A DNA stretch of 35,125 bases from Bog-756 sp049517675 (GTDB lineage Bacteria; Actinomycetota; Acidimicrobiia; Acidimicrobiales; RAAP-2). The position numbers and the translations under genes are program-made. The notes under the pieces are model-generated. The model was not told the origin of the DNA, did not search any database, and saw only the letters and a list, made by a program, of their open reading frames with translations. The stretch covers positions 1 to 35,125 of the forward strand of contig JBEKRV010000037.1 in assembly GCA_049517675.1 (NCBI GenBank), read 5' to 3'. Numbering within the stretch: position 1 is the first letter of the stretch; each line of letters opens with the position of its first letter. Below, one piece after another: positions 1 through 8,449 of this stretch.

Positions 1-113
1 AGGGCGGGCAGATCCGCCTCTTCCAGCCGTGGACCATGACCGACACCCTGGACAAGGGCGACCGGTGGACGGTGGCCGAGCTCCAGGCCGAAATGCACAA
101 GCTCGGGGGCTGA
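1..113 (+). CDS. 3' end of an unidentified gene
   Basis: An open frame entering from the left edge (codons from base 3) gives 36 residues and stops at TGA 111-113. The visible tail reads ...IRLFQPWTMTDTLDKGDRW and ends in HKLGG. It abuts the GTG start of the MFS gene with no gap, so the two are probably co-transcribed and translationally coupled. The tail carries no motif I recognise, and I assign no function. Confidence 0.6.
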   Translation, partial: GGQIRLFQPWTMTDTLDKGDRWTVAELQAEMHKLGG

Positions 114-1790
114 GTGGTCTCCCGGGCCGACGGGCCCGGACCCCCTACGGACGACGAGGGGTTCGACGCCGGCGAGCTCCTGGAGGCGGAGTCCCTCCTG
201 AGCGGGACCGGCTCCGGGGGAGACGGCGGCATCGCCGTTCCCTGGCCCCTGCTGTTCCGCCATCGCATGCACCACAAGGTCGCGGCGTCCGACCGCTACC
301 AGTGGTGGGTGCTGTGGACGGTGCTGGCCGGGCTGCTGTCCGTCAACATCACCTTCACCGTGTTCGTGGTGGCGCTGCCCGAGGTGGCCCGCCAGCTGCA
401 CACCACGGTGACCACCCTGACCTGGACCTCGACCGGCCCCCTGCTCGCCTTCGGGGTGGCCGCCCCCATCCTGGGCAAACTCGGGGACCTGCGGGGCTAC
501 AAGCGCCTCTACCTGATGGGGCTGACCGGGGCCGCCATCAGCGTCGTCCTCACCGCCTCGGCGCCCACGGCCGGCGTGCTCATCGCCGCCCGACTCTTCG
601 ACGGGATCCAGGGGGCGGCGACCGGGGCCGCCTCGATGGCACTCGTCCTGCAGGCGTTCTCCCACGAGGACCGGGTCAAGGCGATGGGGTGGTGGTCCCT
701 GGTGGGGGCGGGGGGCCCGGTGCTCGGGGTGACCATCGGTGCCCCGATCATCCAGTACTACGGGTGGCGGGCACTCTTCTGGGGCGAGCTCCCCCTCATG
801 GCCATCGCCGCTGTCCTGGCCGTCATCGTCCTCCCCTCGCACGACCGCGCCGCCGCGACCGCGGCCGCCGCCATGGAGCGGACCGGGCAGGCCACGGCGC
901 CGCCGGAGCCGGCGGCCCCTCCGGCCACCGCCGATCGTCACGTCGGGGATGACGGGACGGTGAGCCCGTGGCGCCAGCTCGACTGGATCGGCTCGATCAC
1001 GCTGTCCAGCTCGGTCACCATCGGGCTCCTCGGCCTCAACGTCGCCCCGTCGTGGGGGATCGCGTCGCCGAAGACCCTCGCCCTCTTCGTGGCGAGCGCC
1101 CTGGTGGGGACCGTGTTCGTCCTCCACGAGCGGCGTGCCCCCCGGCCCCTCATCCCGCTCCACTACTTCAAGAAGCGGAACTTCGTCTTTCCCCTGGGGG
1201 CCCGGGCGTGCGTCAACTTCGCCTACATGGGCGGATTCTTCCTCTTCCCGATCCTGATGGAGCGCATCTACGGTTACAGCGAGACGAGCGCCGGGCTCCT
1301 CTCGACCGCCCGGCCGTTGGTGTTCTCGCTGTCGGCGCCGATCGCCGGGTACGCGGCGGTCAAGGTGGGGGAGCGGTGGTCGATCGTCGTCGGCACCGCG
1401 GCCCTGACCGTGTCCATGCTGGTGTTCACCCAGGTCGGCGCCGATCCGTCCGTGGTGCTGATCGTCATGGCCCTGGCCTTGTCCGGCCTGGCCAACGGGG
1501 TGTCCACCCCGTCCACGGCGTCGTCGGCGTCCAACGAGGTGGCGCCCGACGAGCTCGGGGTGATGAGCGCCGCCCAGCTGTTGATCACCCAGATCGGGGT
1601 GGTGGCGGGCATCCAGGTGATGGTGACCGTGCAGGCATCGGCACACGGGGGGACGGGGACCCTGGCCTCGTTCCACCGCGCCTATCTGGTCGGCGCCGCG
1701 GTGGCCCTGGTCGGCTGCATCTGCGGGTTCTTCGTGAAGGACACCCCGCGGGGGTCGCGGAACGCGCCGGTCGAGGTCTCGCTGCACTGA
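114..1790 (+). CDS. MFS drug/metabolite exporter, DHA2-like (14-TM type)
   Basis: A 558-residue multi-pass membrane protein of the major facilitator superfamily, probably a proton-coupled exporter in the cytoplasmic membrane. After a hydrophilic, acidic N-terminal region of about 62 residues, the first membrane segment starts near W64. Motif A is GKLGDLRGYKR (121-131). An antiporter-type motif C, GAGGPVLGVTIGAP, lies at 198-211. YYGWRALFWGELP (215-227) matches the loop typical of DHA2 transporters. A long Ala/Pro-rich cytoplasmic loop (about 242-290) separates the two halves. The GTG start directly follows the stop of the upstream gene. An in-frame start nearer the first helix is possible but less favoured because of this abutment. 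The substrate cannot be read from the sequence. Confidence 0.9.
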   Translation: MVSRADGPGPPTDDEGFDAGELLEAESLLSGTGSGGDGGIAVPWPLLFRHRMHHKVAASDRYQWWVLWTVLAGLLSVNITFTVFVVALPEVARQLHTTVTTLTWTSTGPLLAFGVAAPILGKLGDLRGYKRLYLMGLTGAAISVVLTASAPTAGVLIAARLFDGIQGAATGAASMALVLQAFSHEDRVKAMGWWSLVGAGGPVLGVTIGAPIIQYYGWRALFWGELPLMAIAAVLAVIVLPSHDRAAATAAAAMERTGQATAPPEPAAPPATADRHVGDDGTVSPWRQLDWIGSITLSSSVTIGLLGLNVAPSWGIASPKTLALFVASALVGTVFVLHERRAPRPLIPLHYFKKRNFVFPLGARACVNFAYMGGFFLFPILMERIYGYSETSAGLLSTARPLVFSLSAPIAGYAAVKVGERWSIVVGTAALTVSMLVFTQVGADPSVVLIVMALALSGLANGVSTPSTASSASNEVAPDELGVMSAAQLLITQIGVVAGIQVMVTVQASAHGGTGTLASFHRAYLVGAAVALVGCICGFFVKDTPRGSRNAPVEVSLH

Positions 1791-1805
1791 CCGGCCGGGG
1801 CCGGT
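1790..1805. terminator. Hairpin between convergent genes
   Basis: ACCGGCC-GG-GGCCGGT is a perfect inverted repeat with 7-bp arms, starting at the last base of the MFS stop codon and ending 11 bp before the stop of the convergent SCP2-like gene. It lacks a T-tract, as is common in very high-GC genomes. A bidirectional terminator role is inferred from position only. Confidence 0.4.
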
Positions 1806-1816
1806 GGGGGGCGGGG

Positions 1817-2224
1817 CTACTCGGTGATGGCCTGGATGCGCGCGGCGATCTCCGCGGCCGTCGGATCCGGCGAGGCCGACTGCAGCGCCATCAGCTTGGC
1901 GATGTCGCCCTCGACCTTGATCTTGCCCTGCATGAAGGCCTGGAGCCCGGCCTGGGGATTGCCCTCGACCAGGATGGCCCGGGCGATGTCGTAGCCGACG
2001 GTGACCATGAGGTCGGCCGGGTCGATGTGGCCGATGTCGAGGACGAGCTCACCGGTGCTGGTGTCGGCGTGGGCGTGGACCGCACCTTCGCCGAAGGGCA
2101 CCTCGATCACCACCAGGTTCATTCGGATCGAGTGCTCGATGGTGCCTCCCTGGCCCTCGTACTCGGCGCGGATGGCCCGCGCCGCATCGAGCCATTCGTC
2201 GCTCAGAAACAGATAGGTGGCCAT
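1817..2224 (-). CDS. SCP2 sterol-binding-domain-like protein
   Basis: A 135-residue soluble protein resembling a stand-alone SCP2 domain, a small alpha/beta fold with a hydrophobic pocket that binds lipids or acyl-CoA. Visible features are the central strands HSIRMNLVVIEVPF (31-44) and GELVLDIGHIDPADLMVTV (58-76). The segment FMQGKIKVEGDIAKLMAL (97-114) follows, and is the most typical SCP2 stretch (G-K-(I/L)-K-V-x-G-D). The ATG at 2224 is chosen because AAGGAG sits 10 bases upstream; the much longer open frame upstream lies antisense to the esterase and is rejected. It is convergent with the MFS gene and divergent from the esterase. Actinomycetes use SCP2 proteins around sterol and lipid metabolism, but no specific ligand can be given. 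Confidence 0.75.
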   Translation of the reverse strand: MATYLFLSDEWLDAARAIRAEYEGQGGTIEHSIRMNLVVIEVPFGEGAVHAHADTSTGELVLDIGHIDPADLMVTVGYDIARAILVEGNPQAGLQAFMQGKIKVEGDIAKLMALQSASPDPTAAEIAARIQAITE

Positions 2225-2268
2225 CGGTGCGCTGCTCCTTGCCCATCGGGTCGGTCCGTCGGTGCGCA

Positions 2269-2274
2269 ACCTTA
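2269..2274 (-). promoter_or_regulatory. Candidate -10 element for the SCP2-like gene
   Basis: On the minus strand GGATAAGGT contains TAAGGT (fits TANNNT), about 45 bases before the ATG at 2224, with an AAGGAG ribosome site between. No convincing -35 is visible. This is one of the few A/T-rich spots in the divergent gap. Confidence 0.35.
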
Positions 2275-2347
2275 TCCGCCGTCCCGGGCGGTCGACCGGC
2301 AGTCGTGCGCCAACCCAGCTCGGACGGGGTGGCCGGCCGCGACCCGT

Positions 2348-2353
2348 TAGCAT
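2348..2353 (+). promoter_or_regulatory. -10-like TAGCAT implying a leaderless esterase mRNA
   Basis: TAGCAT ends 7 bases before the GTG at 2361. Transcription usually starts about 7 bases past the -10, so the mRNA would begin at or next to the start codon. No Shine-Dalgarno sequence is visible, which agrees with a leaderless start. The same hexamer family recurs before other genes in this window. Confidence 0.5.
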
Positions 2354-2360
2354 CCGGTGC

Positions 2361-3134
2361 GTGACTGCTCCCATCATGCAAGGTGCCGAGCCGTGGTCCG
2401 CCGCGGGCGGCGCCGACGGCGTCCTCGTCCTCCACGGGTTCACCGGGAATCCCCAGTCCATGCGGCCGCTGGCCGAGGCGCTGGCCACCGCCGGCTTCAC
2501 CGTGGAGCTCCCGTTGCTGCCCGGACACGGCACCGCCCTCGACGACATGGTCCCGACCCGGTGGGAGGACTGGTCCGGCGCCGCAGAGGCCCAGTTCCAG
2601 GCGCTGGCCGCCCGGTGCGACCGGGTGGTCGCGGTCGGCCTGTCGATGGGCGGATCCCTCAGCTGCTGGCTGGCCGAGCGCCACCAGCACCTGGCCGGCA
2701 TCGCCGTGGTCAACCCGTTGGTCCACGCCCCCGACGCCGAGTTCCGCGCCGGGATCCAAGCGGTGCTCGATTCGGGGACCGAGGTCTTCGACGCCATCGG
2801 CTCGGACATCAAGAAGGACGGCCCGGTCGAGGCCGCCTATCCGGGCACGCCGCTCGCCGCCGTCCTCTCGCTGTTCGAGGGGGTGGACGAGGTCGAAAGT
2901 TGCCTGGCGGACATCCGCTGCCCGACGTTGCTGCTGTCGAGCCGTGAGGACCACGTCGTCGACCCGGTCTCCGGCGACGTGCTGGCGGCCTCGGTCGGGG
3001 GCCCCGTCGAGCGCGTCTTCCTCGAGGACAGCTACCACGTGGCCACCCTCGACAACGACGCCCCGCTGATCGAGGACAGGGTGGTGGCGTTCGCCACCGC
3101 CGTGCTGGACGGCCCCGGCGGGACCTCGGCCTGA
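2361..3134 (+). CDS. Alpha/beta-hydrolase, Est30-type carboxylesterase / monoacylglycerol lipase
   Basis: A 257-residue cytoplasmic alpha/beta-hydrolase. The opening GVLVLHGFTGNPQSM contains the oxyanion-hole HGFTG. The nucleophile elbow is GLSMGG (GxSxG), the likely acid Asp is in SSREDHVVDP, and the catalytic His is in DSYHVATLD. Together they form a full Ser-Asp-His triad in the order seen in bacterial Est30-like carboxylesterases, which hydrolyse short or medium acyl esters. GTG 2361 is chosen because a TAGCAT element lies 7 bases upstream and because the further-upstream in-frame stretch does not look like protein. Its stop overlaps the gatC start (TGATG), so it leads the gatCAB operon. 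A functional link with tRNA amidation is not evident and the coupling may only serve expression. Confidence 0.85.
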   Translation: MTAPIMQGAEPWSAAGGADGVLVLHGFTGNPQSMRPLAEALATAGFTVELPLLPGHGTALDDMVPTRWEDWSGAAEAQFQALAARCDRVVAVGLSMGGSLSCWLAERHQHLAGIAVVNPLVHAPDAEFRAGIQAVLDSGTEVFDAIGSDIKKDGPVEAAYPGTPLAAVLSLFEGVDEVESCLADIRCPTLLLSSREDHVVDPVSGDVLAASVGGPVERVFLEDSYHVATLDNDAPLIEDRVVAFATAVLDGPGGTSA

Positions 3135-3442
3135 TGGCCGGACCCGCCCGCCTCACCCGCGAGGACGTGGCCCACGTGGCCGCGCTGGCCCGGCTCCACC
3201 TGAGCGAGGAGGAGCTCGACCTGTTCACCGGACAGCTCGCCGAGGTGCTCGACCACGCCGCCGACGTGGCCTCCCTGGACCTCGCCGGGGTCGAGCCCAC
3301 GGCCCATGCCATGGCCGTCACCAACGTGCTCCGCTCCGACGAGCCCCGGGCGTGCCTGGACCGGGACGAGGTGCTCGGTCAGGCCCCGTCCGTGGAGGAC
3401 CACCGGTTCCGGGTCCCGCGGATCCTCGGGGAGGCCCCGTGA
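3134..3442 (+). CDS. gatC: Aspartyl/glutamyl-tRNA(Asn/Gln) amidotransferase subunit C
   Basis: A 102-residue protein, the usual GatC size. It shows the family start, LTREDVAHVAALARLHLSEE, followed by a helix ending FTGQLAEVLDH. The C-terminal part has LRSDEP and finishes with a stretch including VPRILGE, as in other GatC proteins. GatC wraps around GatA and holds it to GatB in the heterotrimer that converts Glu-tRNA(Gln) and Asp-tRNA(Asn) to their amidated forms. The ATG overlaps the esterase stop by one base, and the gatA GTG overlaps its own stop by four bases. The three subunits are therefore likely made in coupled fashion. Confidence 0.95.
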   Translation: MAGPARLTREDVAHVAALARLHLSEEELDLFTGQLAEVLDHAADVASLDLAGVEPTAHAMAVTNVLRSDEPRACLDRDEVLGQAPSVEDHRFRVPRILGEAP

Positions 3443-4905
3443 CCGCACCCCGCCCGGTCCTCGAGACCGCCACCATGATCCGGGCCGGCGAGGAGAGCGC
3501 CGTCGACGTGCTCGAGCAGCACCTCGCCGTCATCGACGCCGGCGAGGAGTCCGTCCACGCGTTCAACCTGGTGACTGCCGACGCCGCCCGCGACCGTGCC
3601 CGGGCGGTCGACGCCCTGGTCGCCGCGGGTGGGGATCCGGGCCCGCTGGCCGGGATCCCCGTCGCCCTCAAGGACAACCTGTGCACCCGGGGCGTGCCCA
3701 CCACCTGCTCGTCCCGGATCCTGGAGGGGTGGAGGCCGCCCTACGACGCGACGGTGGTCACCCGTCTGGCCGACGCCGGCGCGGTGTGCATCGGCAAGAC
3801 CAACATGGACGAGTTCGCCATGGGCTCGTCGACCGAGACCTCGGCGTTCGGCGCCACCCGCAACCCCTACGACACCACCCGGGTCCCGGGCGGCTCCTCG
3901 GGGGGCTCGGCCGCCGCGGTGGCCGCCGGATTCGCCCCGCTCGCCCTCGGCTCGGACACCGGTGGATCGATCCGCCAGCCGGCCGCCCTGTGCGGCGTGG
4001 TCGGGATGAAGCCCACCTACGGCACGGTGTCCCGCTACGGGCTGGTGGCCTTCGCGTCGTCCCTCGACCAGATCGGCCCCTTCGCCACCTCGGTGGCCGA
4101 CGCCGCCCTCCTCTTCGACGTCATCGGCGGGCACGACCCGCTGGACTCGACCTCGCTCAACCGGCCGACCCCCCGGGTCCTCGGCGTGCTCGACGACGGC
4201 GTGGACGGCATGACGGTCGGCGTGCTGGCCGAACTGCTCGACGGGGCGGCCCCCGACGTGGTGGCCCGGGTGCACCAGGCCGCCGAGGCGCTGGCCGCCG
4301 CCGGGGCGAGGGTCGAGGAGGTCTCGGTCCCCGAGGTGACCCTCGGGCTGTCGGCCTACTACCTCATCGCACCGGGTGAGGCGTCGTCCAACCTGGCCCG
4401 CTACGACGGCGTCCGCTACGGGCTGCGGGTCGACGCCGAGGACACGGTGGCCATGAACACGGCCACCCGCTCGGAGGGGTTCGGCGCCGAGGTCAAGCGC
4501 CGCATCATGCTCGGCACCTACGTCCTCTCGGCCGGCTACATGGACGCGTACTACAACCAGGCGTTGCGGGTGCGCACCAGGATCATCGAGGGGTTCGCCA
4601 CCGCGTATGCCCGCTACGACGTCCTGCTCGGCCCCACGGCGCCCACGACGGCCTTCGCCATCGGTGCCAAGGTCGACGACCCGCTGACCATGTACCTGTC
4701 CGACGTCTGCACCATCCCGTCCAACCTGGCCGGCCATCCGGCCGTGAGCGTCCCCTTCGGACCCGGTGACGACGGGCTGCCCGTCGGGGTGCAGCTCCTC
4801 GGCCCCGCACTCTCCGAAGGCACGCTCTTCCAGGTGGCGGCCGTGGTCGAGGACGCGTCGCCCGCCCTGGCCGCACCCCGGCTGACCACGGGGGCACCGT
4901 CGTGA
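3439..4905 (+). CDS. gatA: Aspartyl/glutamyl-tRNA(Asn/Gln) amidotransferase subunit A
   Basis: A 488-residue amidase-signature enzyme, full length for GatA. It hydrolyses glutamine and passes ammonia to GatB. The Ser-cisSer-Lys triad is intact: K78 in VALKDN, S153 in PGGSSGGSAAA, and S177 in GSDTGGSIRQPAA. KPTYGTVSRYGLVAFASSLDQ and the later DAYYNQALRVRT stretch are also typical of GatA rather than of other amidases. The GTG at 3439 overlaps the gatC stop by 4 bases. A longer frame starting at 3352 lies within gatC and is not needed. The stop overlaps the gatB GTG by 4 bases. Confidence 0.97.
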   Translation: MTAPRPVLETATMIRAGEESAVDVLEQHLAVIDAGEESVHAFNLVTADAARDRARAVDALVAAGGDPGPLAGIPVALKDNLCTRGVPTTCSSRILEGWRPPYDATVVTRLADAGAVCIGKTNMDEFAMGSSTETSAFGATRNPYDTTRVPGGSSGGSAAAVAAGFAPLALGSDTGGSIRQPAALCGVVGMKPTYGTVSRYGLVAFASSLDQIGPFATSVADAALLFDVIGGHDPLDSTSLNRPTPRVLGVLDDGVDGMTVGVLAELLDGAAPDVVARVHQAAEALAAAGARVEEVSVPEVTLGLSAYYLIAPGEASSNLARYDGVRYGLRVDAEDTVAMNTATRSEGFGAEVKRRIMLGTYVLSAGYMDAYYNQALRVRTRIIEGFATAYARYDVLLGPTAPTTAFAIGAKVDDPLTMYLSDVCTIPSNLAGHPAVSVPFGPGDDGLPVGVQLLGPALSEGTLFQVAAVVEDASPALAAPRLTTGAPS

Positions 4906-6341
4906 CGGCCGGATGGGAGATGGTCATCGGCCTCGAGGTCCACTGCGAGCTCAAGACGGCCACCAAGCTGTTCTGCGGCTGCCCGAACGTGTTCGGGGAC
5001 GAGCCCAACACCAACGTCTGCCCCAACTGCCTCGGACTCCCCGGTTCACTCCCGGTGCTCAACCAGCAGGCGGTGGAGCTGGCCATGGCCATCGGCACGG
5101 CACTGCACTGCGAGATCCGGCCGTCGACGTTCCACCGCAAGAACTACTTCTACCCGGACCAGGCCAAGGACTACCAGATCAGCCAGTACGACGAGCCGTT
5201 GAACGTGAACGGCTTCCTCGACCTGCCCGACGGGTACCGGGTCGGGATCGAGCGGGCCCACATGGAAGAGGACACCGGCAAGACCAGCCATGCCGGCACC
5301 TCGGGCCGGATCCACGGGGCCGACTACTCGCTGGTCGACTACAACCGGTCGGGCGTCCCGCTGGTCGAGATCGTGAGCGCGCCCGACATGCGCACGGCCG
5401 AGCAGGCCCGGGCCTACGTGACCGAGCTGCGGGCCATCCTGGTGGCGTCGGGTGCCTCCGACGGCAAGATGGAGGAGGGGTCGATGCGGGTCGACGCCAA
5501 CGTCTCGGTCCGCCGCGGCGCGGACGAGCCGTTCGGGACCCGGTGCGAGATCAAGAACCTCAACTCGGTGCGGTCGCTGGGCCGGGCCATCGAGTACGAG
5601 GCGCAGCGCCAGATCGCCCTGATCGAATCGGGTGAGCCGGTGGTCCAGCAGACGCGCCACTGGGACGAGGGTGCCGGCCGGACCCAGGCGTTGCGGTCGA
5701 AGGAGGACGCGTACGACTACCGCTACTTCCTCGAGCCGGACCTGGTGCCCCTGGTGCCCGACGCCGAGTGGATCCGGGCTGTCGGCGAGACCCTCGGGAT
5801 GATGCCGGCCGAGCGCCGGGCCCGGCTGGTCGCGCTGCTCGAGCAGGCCGGCGACGTGACCGACGCGCAACGCGACCAGGTGACGACCGTGGTCGACCTG
5901 GGGCTCGACGACCTGGTGGTCGAGGCCGTGGCCGCGGGTGTGGGCACCGCGCTCGCCGTCGCCCGCACGGCCAACGAGGCGGCCACCGACGCCGACGCGG
6001 CACGGGCGCTCGACCCGAAGTCGTATGTGGCCCTGCTCACGCTCGAGGCCCAGGGGTCGCTGTCGGCCACCCAGGCCAAGGCGGTCCTGGCCGAGCTCTT
6101 CGCCAGGCGGGGCGGCGACCCGGTGGCCATCGCCCGCGAAAAGGGATTCGAGGCGATGTCCGAGGACTCCCTGGCCGAGACGGTGGCCCAGGCCGTCAAC
6201 GACCATCCCGACGAGTGGGCCCGGTTCTGCGAGGGCGACGACAAGCTGGCCGGCTTCTTCACCGGACTCATCATGAAGGCGACCAAGGGACAGGCGAACG
6301 GCAAGGCAGTCGCCGCCGAGCTCCGCCGCCTGCGGGGCTGA
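4902..6341 (+). CDS. gatB: Aspartyl/glutamyl-tRNA(Asn/Gln) amidotransferase subunit B
   Basis: A 479-residue GatB, the kinase/transamidase subunit that phosphorylates the misacylated amino acid on the tRNA and then amidates it. The N-terminus reads MVIGLEVHCELKTATKLFCG with the Cys-rich CGCP...CPNC zinc site. FHRKNYFYPDQAKDYQISQY and RTHMEED-like GIERAHMEEDTGKTSH belong to the catalytic cradle, and the NRSGVPLVEIVS motif is conserved. The C-terminal about 150 residues form the helical YqeY-like tRNA-binding tail, ending FFTGLIMKATKGQANGK. It is the last gene of the esterase-gatCAB operon. No rho-independent terminator is obvious downstream. Confidence 0.97.
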   Translation: MTAGWEMVIGLEVHCELKTATKLFCGCPNVFGDEPNTNVCPNCLGLPGSLPVLNQQAVELAMAIGTALHCEIRPSTFHRKNYFYPDQAKDYQISQYDEPLNVNGFLDLPDGYRVGIERAHMEEDTGKTSHAGTSGRIHGADYSLVDYNRSGVPLVEIVSAPDMRTAEQARAYVTELRAILVASGASDGKMEEGSMRVDANVSVRRGADEPFGTRCEIKNLNSVRSLGRAIEYEAQRQIALIESGEPVVQQTRHWDEGAGRTQALRSKEDAYDYRYFLEPDLVPLVPDAEWIRAVGETLGMMPAERRARLVALLEQAGDVTDAQRDQVTTVVDLGLDDLVVEAVAAGVGTALAVARTANEAATDADAARALDPKSYVALLTLEAQGSLSATQAKAVLAELFARRGGDPVAIAREKGFEAMSEDSLAETVAQAVNDHPDEWARFCEGDDKLAGFFTGLIMKATKGQANGKAVAAELRRLRG

Positions 6342-6359
6342 GAACGGGGGCCGAACGGC

Positions 6360-6488
6360 ATGCCAAGCACGACCACGACTGAGATCGAGGGATTCCAGGT
6401 GGTCCGCAGCGAGCCGATGTGCCGGAACGACGACGGGCCTCTGGAACGATCCGGTCTGAGTATCCCGGAAACCAGGTTCAACTACTAA
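6360..6488 (+). CDS. Hypothetical 42-residue ORF, possibly a truncated gene
   Basis: ATG at 6360, 19 bases after the gatB stop, opens a 42-codon frame ending TAA at 6486-6488. The product starts MPSTTTTEIEGFQVVRSEP and ends ETRFNY. A G-rich stretch (GGGGG) about 9 bases upstream could serve as a weak ribosome site. The stop overlaps the last codon of the convergent glycosyltransferase, exactly where base composition changes from about 70% to about 60% G+C. It may be the surviving 5' end of a gene cut by the low-GC segment, a short peptide, or chance. No RiPP maturation genes are nearby. Confidence 0.3.
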   Translation: MPSTTTTEIEGFQVVRSEPMCRNDDGPLERSGLSIPETRFNY

Positions 6489-8449
6489 CCCCCTACCCGC
6501 TCGACCGATGCCGGGGTACCTGGCCCGCAGAATTGGTGATAAGCGGCTTCGGGGTTCGGCGGCACCCGGAGGGTCGAATTGGCGAACGCGTGCCAAACAT
6601 TCGACAGGAACTTTCCGACGGTCAACGGGCCGTTCTGACCATATTCGAGATTGTGGATCATCGGGCATGTGAGAGCTGCCCGTGCCCACGCAGTCTGGAT
6701 CACCAGTTGCTGGCCGGAAACCGGAGGAATCATGGGCGTCCAGAAACGCGCGAGCCTCTCCGGCTGAAGCTCACCCCATTGAACGGTCGAGGAGCCCGGG
6801 ACCGTGAGCATTGCGATGATCCACGCCGTCGGCATCGATTTCTCGTGGCCGGCCAGCACTCCGCGGTGCTCGAGTTTCAGGTGGGCGTCAAGCGGTTCGG
6901 CCAAGCCGAGGATGTCAAAGATATCAACATGGGTCCCGAATGCGTAAGAGATGGCGCCAATCCCACTGGCCGCGATCGTCGGTAGCCGAACTCCGCTCGC
7001 TGGGGTCGCATCGATGAGTGCTGTCTGGTCGGGGAAGAGCCCGAACTCTGCATACAGTCCAGGACCCTTGTACCACCTGACCGACGAGCCACCGGGTTCC
7101 CACTGTGATGGTGTCACGTGGCCGTGGCCGGGCCTGAATACGAACGGAGGCACGTTGGCCAGATCCCTAGCTGGTGGGCGCAGAGACACCATTGACGCCA
7201 GTGCCCAAGGAATGATCAGAAGGGACACGAGGGACCGGCGCGCTAATGGCACTGCGGCAACGGGGGCGCAGATAGCGAAGAATGCCGGCATCAGGAGTCG
7301 AGCGTGGAGGTAGTCACCGCCCATCAGGCCGATGTAGGCGGCATTGAGTACGCCGGCAACTGGCAAGGCAAGTAACGCCCACAGTTTTCGGTCTCCGCTG
7401 AACATTCGGCCGAGCGGCACGAAGGCGCCCACGATCAGTGCCCCGGCGGGGACCACCAACCAGTAGGGCCCGATGAAGTCGAGCAAGTAGTCGAATCCCC
7501 GGCCTGGTCTCGGGAGGGTTGCCTCTTTGGCAATCGCCGTGTTGGCGACGAACTCGCCGTAGTAACCCATCCGGAACACCTGATAAGCGATCGGAAGGGC
7601 GAACGCCCAGGCGATCAGGCGTGCTCGACTCCGCCAAGTTGCGGTGGACCATTCGGCAGCGATGATTGCACCAAGGAAGATGAGAGTGTCGATCAGGAGT
7701 TCAGGCCGTACAAGGGGACCCAGACCGAGCGTGACCATGGCCCATCGGCCGAGGTGATCCTTGTCCGTCCACCGCACAAGGATCGAGAGGCAGGCTCCGA
7801 GCCATAGAAATGTCAGCCCGGTCTCGAGGCCCGTCGACGCGTACGTCCAAACGGGACAGACGGCCACGAACACGATCGCACCCAGTGGGAGGAGGAACGT
7901 GTCCGAGGTCCCCAGGCGCACGGAACCGAGAATGGCAAGTGACAATCCGCCCAGAGTCATGGCGATCCCGAGGACCACGGCAATCCAGTCAAGCGGCAAG
8001 GGCGTGACGAACCCGGCCAGGGCCAGCACTGCGGTCCAGAGCGGTCCAGTGAAGACTTCGACGCGTTGGCCGGCATTGAACACCGGACCGTTGCCTGCGA
8101 GAATGTTCTGGACTACATGAAGGTAGATGTAGCCGTCCTCGTCCATACTGCGATGGGTCCACGCCAGCCAGGCCAGGAGGGCTACCGGAGAAGCCAGGAC
8201 AGCCAGCTGAATCCATTTCCTCGTTGGCGACTCGTGATCGGCGGCCGGGACAGCGTCAGATCTGTCGGGCTGACCATCCTCGATCACCACCGGTGCGAGT
8301 TCCACTCTGCCTCCGTGCCCACCGTGCTCTTCGGCACGTCCAAGGAAGACGTATTCGTCGGACGATCTGAACGGCCCCACCTCAAAGGAGAGATTGGCCA
8401 GTTCGCGAGCGTAGGCCAGCTGGGGGCCGCGAGCATGGAAGGCCTTCAC
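6485..8449 (-). CDS. GT-C membrane glycosyltransferase, AftB-like (putative arabinofuranosyltransferase)
   Basis: A protein of up to 654 residues with about ten membrane segments, starting near residue 80, and a soluble C-terminal part of about 200 residues. After the first helix comes SMDEDGYIYLHVVQNILAG (101-119), followed by NGPVFNAGQRVEVFTGPLW. This is the acidic extracytoplasmic loop and following signature of GT-C enzymes that use polyprenyl-phosphate sugars. The arrangement resembles mycobacterial AftB, which adds terminal beta-1,2-arabinofuranose, but other GT-C relatives share the pattern. The GTG at 8449 is uncertain: a GTG after GGAGG near 8302 would remove about 48 residues and keep all helices. 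Codon third positions are less G/C-rich than in gatCAB or the right-hand genes, suggesting a different origin. It is divergent from the YfhO-like gene at 8760. Confidence 0.7.
   Translation of the reverse strand: MKAFHARGPQLAYARELANLSFEVGPFRSSDEYVFLGRAEEHGGHGGRVELAPVVIEDGQPDRSDAVPAADHESPTRKWIQLAVLASPVALLAWLAWTHRSMDEDGYIYLHVVQNILAGNGPVFNAGQRVEVFTGPLWTAVLALAGFVTPLPLDWIAVVLGIAMTLGGLSLAILGSVRLGTSDTFLLPLGAIVFVAVCPVWTYASTGLETGLTFLWLGACLSILVRWTDKDHLGRWAMVTLGLGPLVRPELLIDTLIFLGAIIAAEWSTATWRSRARLIAWAFALPIAYQVFRMGYYGEFVANTAIAKEATLPRPGRGFDYLLDFIGPYWLVVPAGALIVGAFVPLGRMFSGDRKLWALLALPVAGVLNAAYIGLMGGDYLHARLLMPAFFAICAPVAAVPLARRSLVSLLIIPWALASMVSLRPPARDLANVPPFVFRPGHGHVTPSQWEPGGSSVRWYKGPGLYAEFGLFPDQTALIDATPASGVRLPTIAASGIGAISYAFGTHVDIFDILGLAEPLDAHLKLEHRGVLAGHEKSMPTAWIIAMLTVPGSSTVQWGELQPERLARFWTPMIPPVSGQQLVIQTAWARAALTCPMIHNLEYGQNGPLTVGKFLSNVWHAFANSTLRVPPNPEAAYHQFCGPGTPASVERVGG

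Noticed and set aside
2049..6689. Long minus-strand open frames (329, 452 and 547 codons) opposite the esterase and gatCAB
   Set aside because: They are Gly/Arg/Val/His-rich with no motif and lie wholly or almost wholly antisense to well-supported genes; high G+C keeps such frames open by chance.
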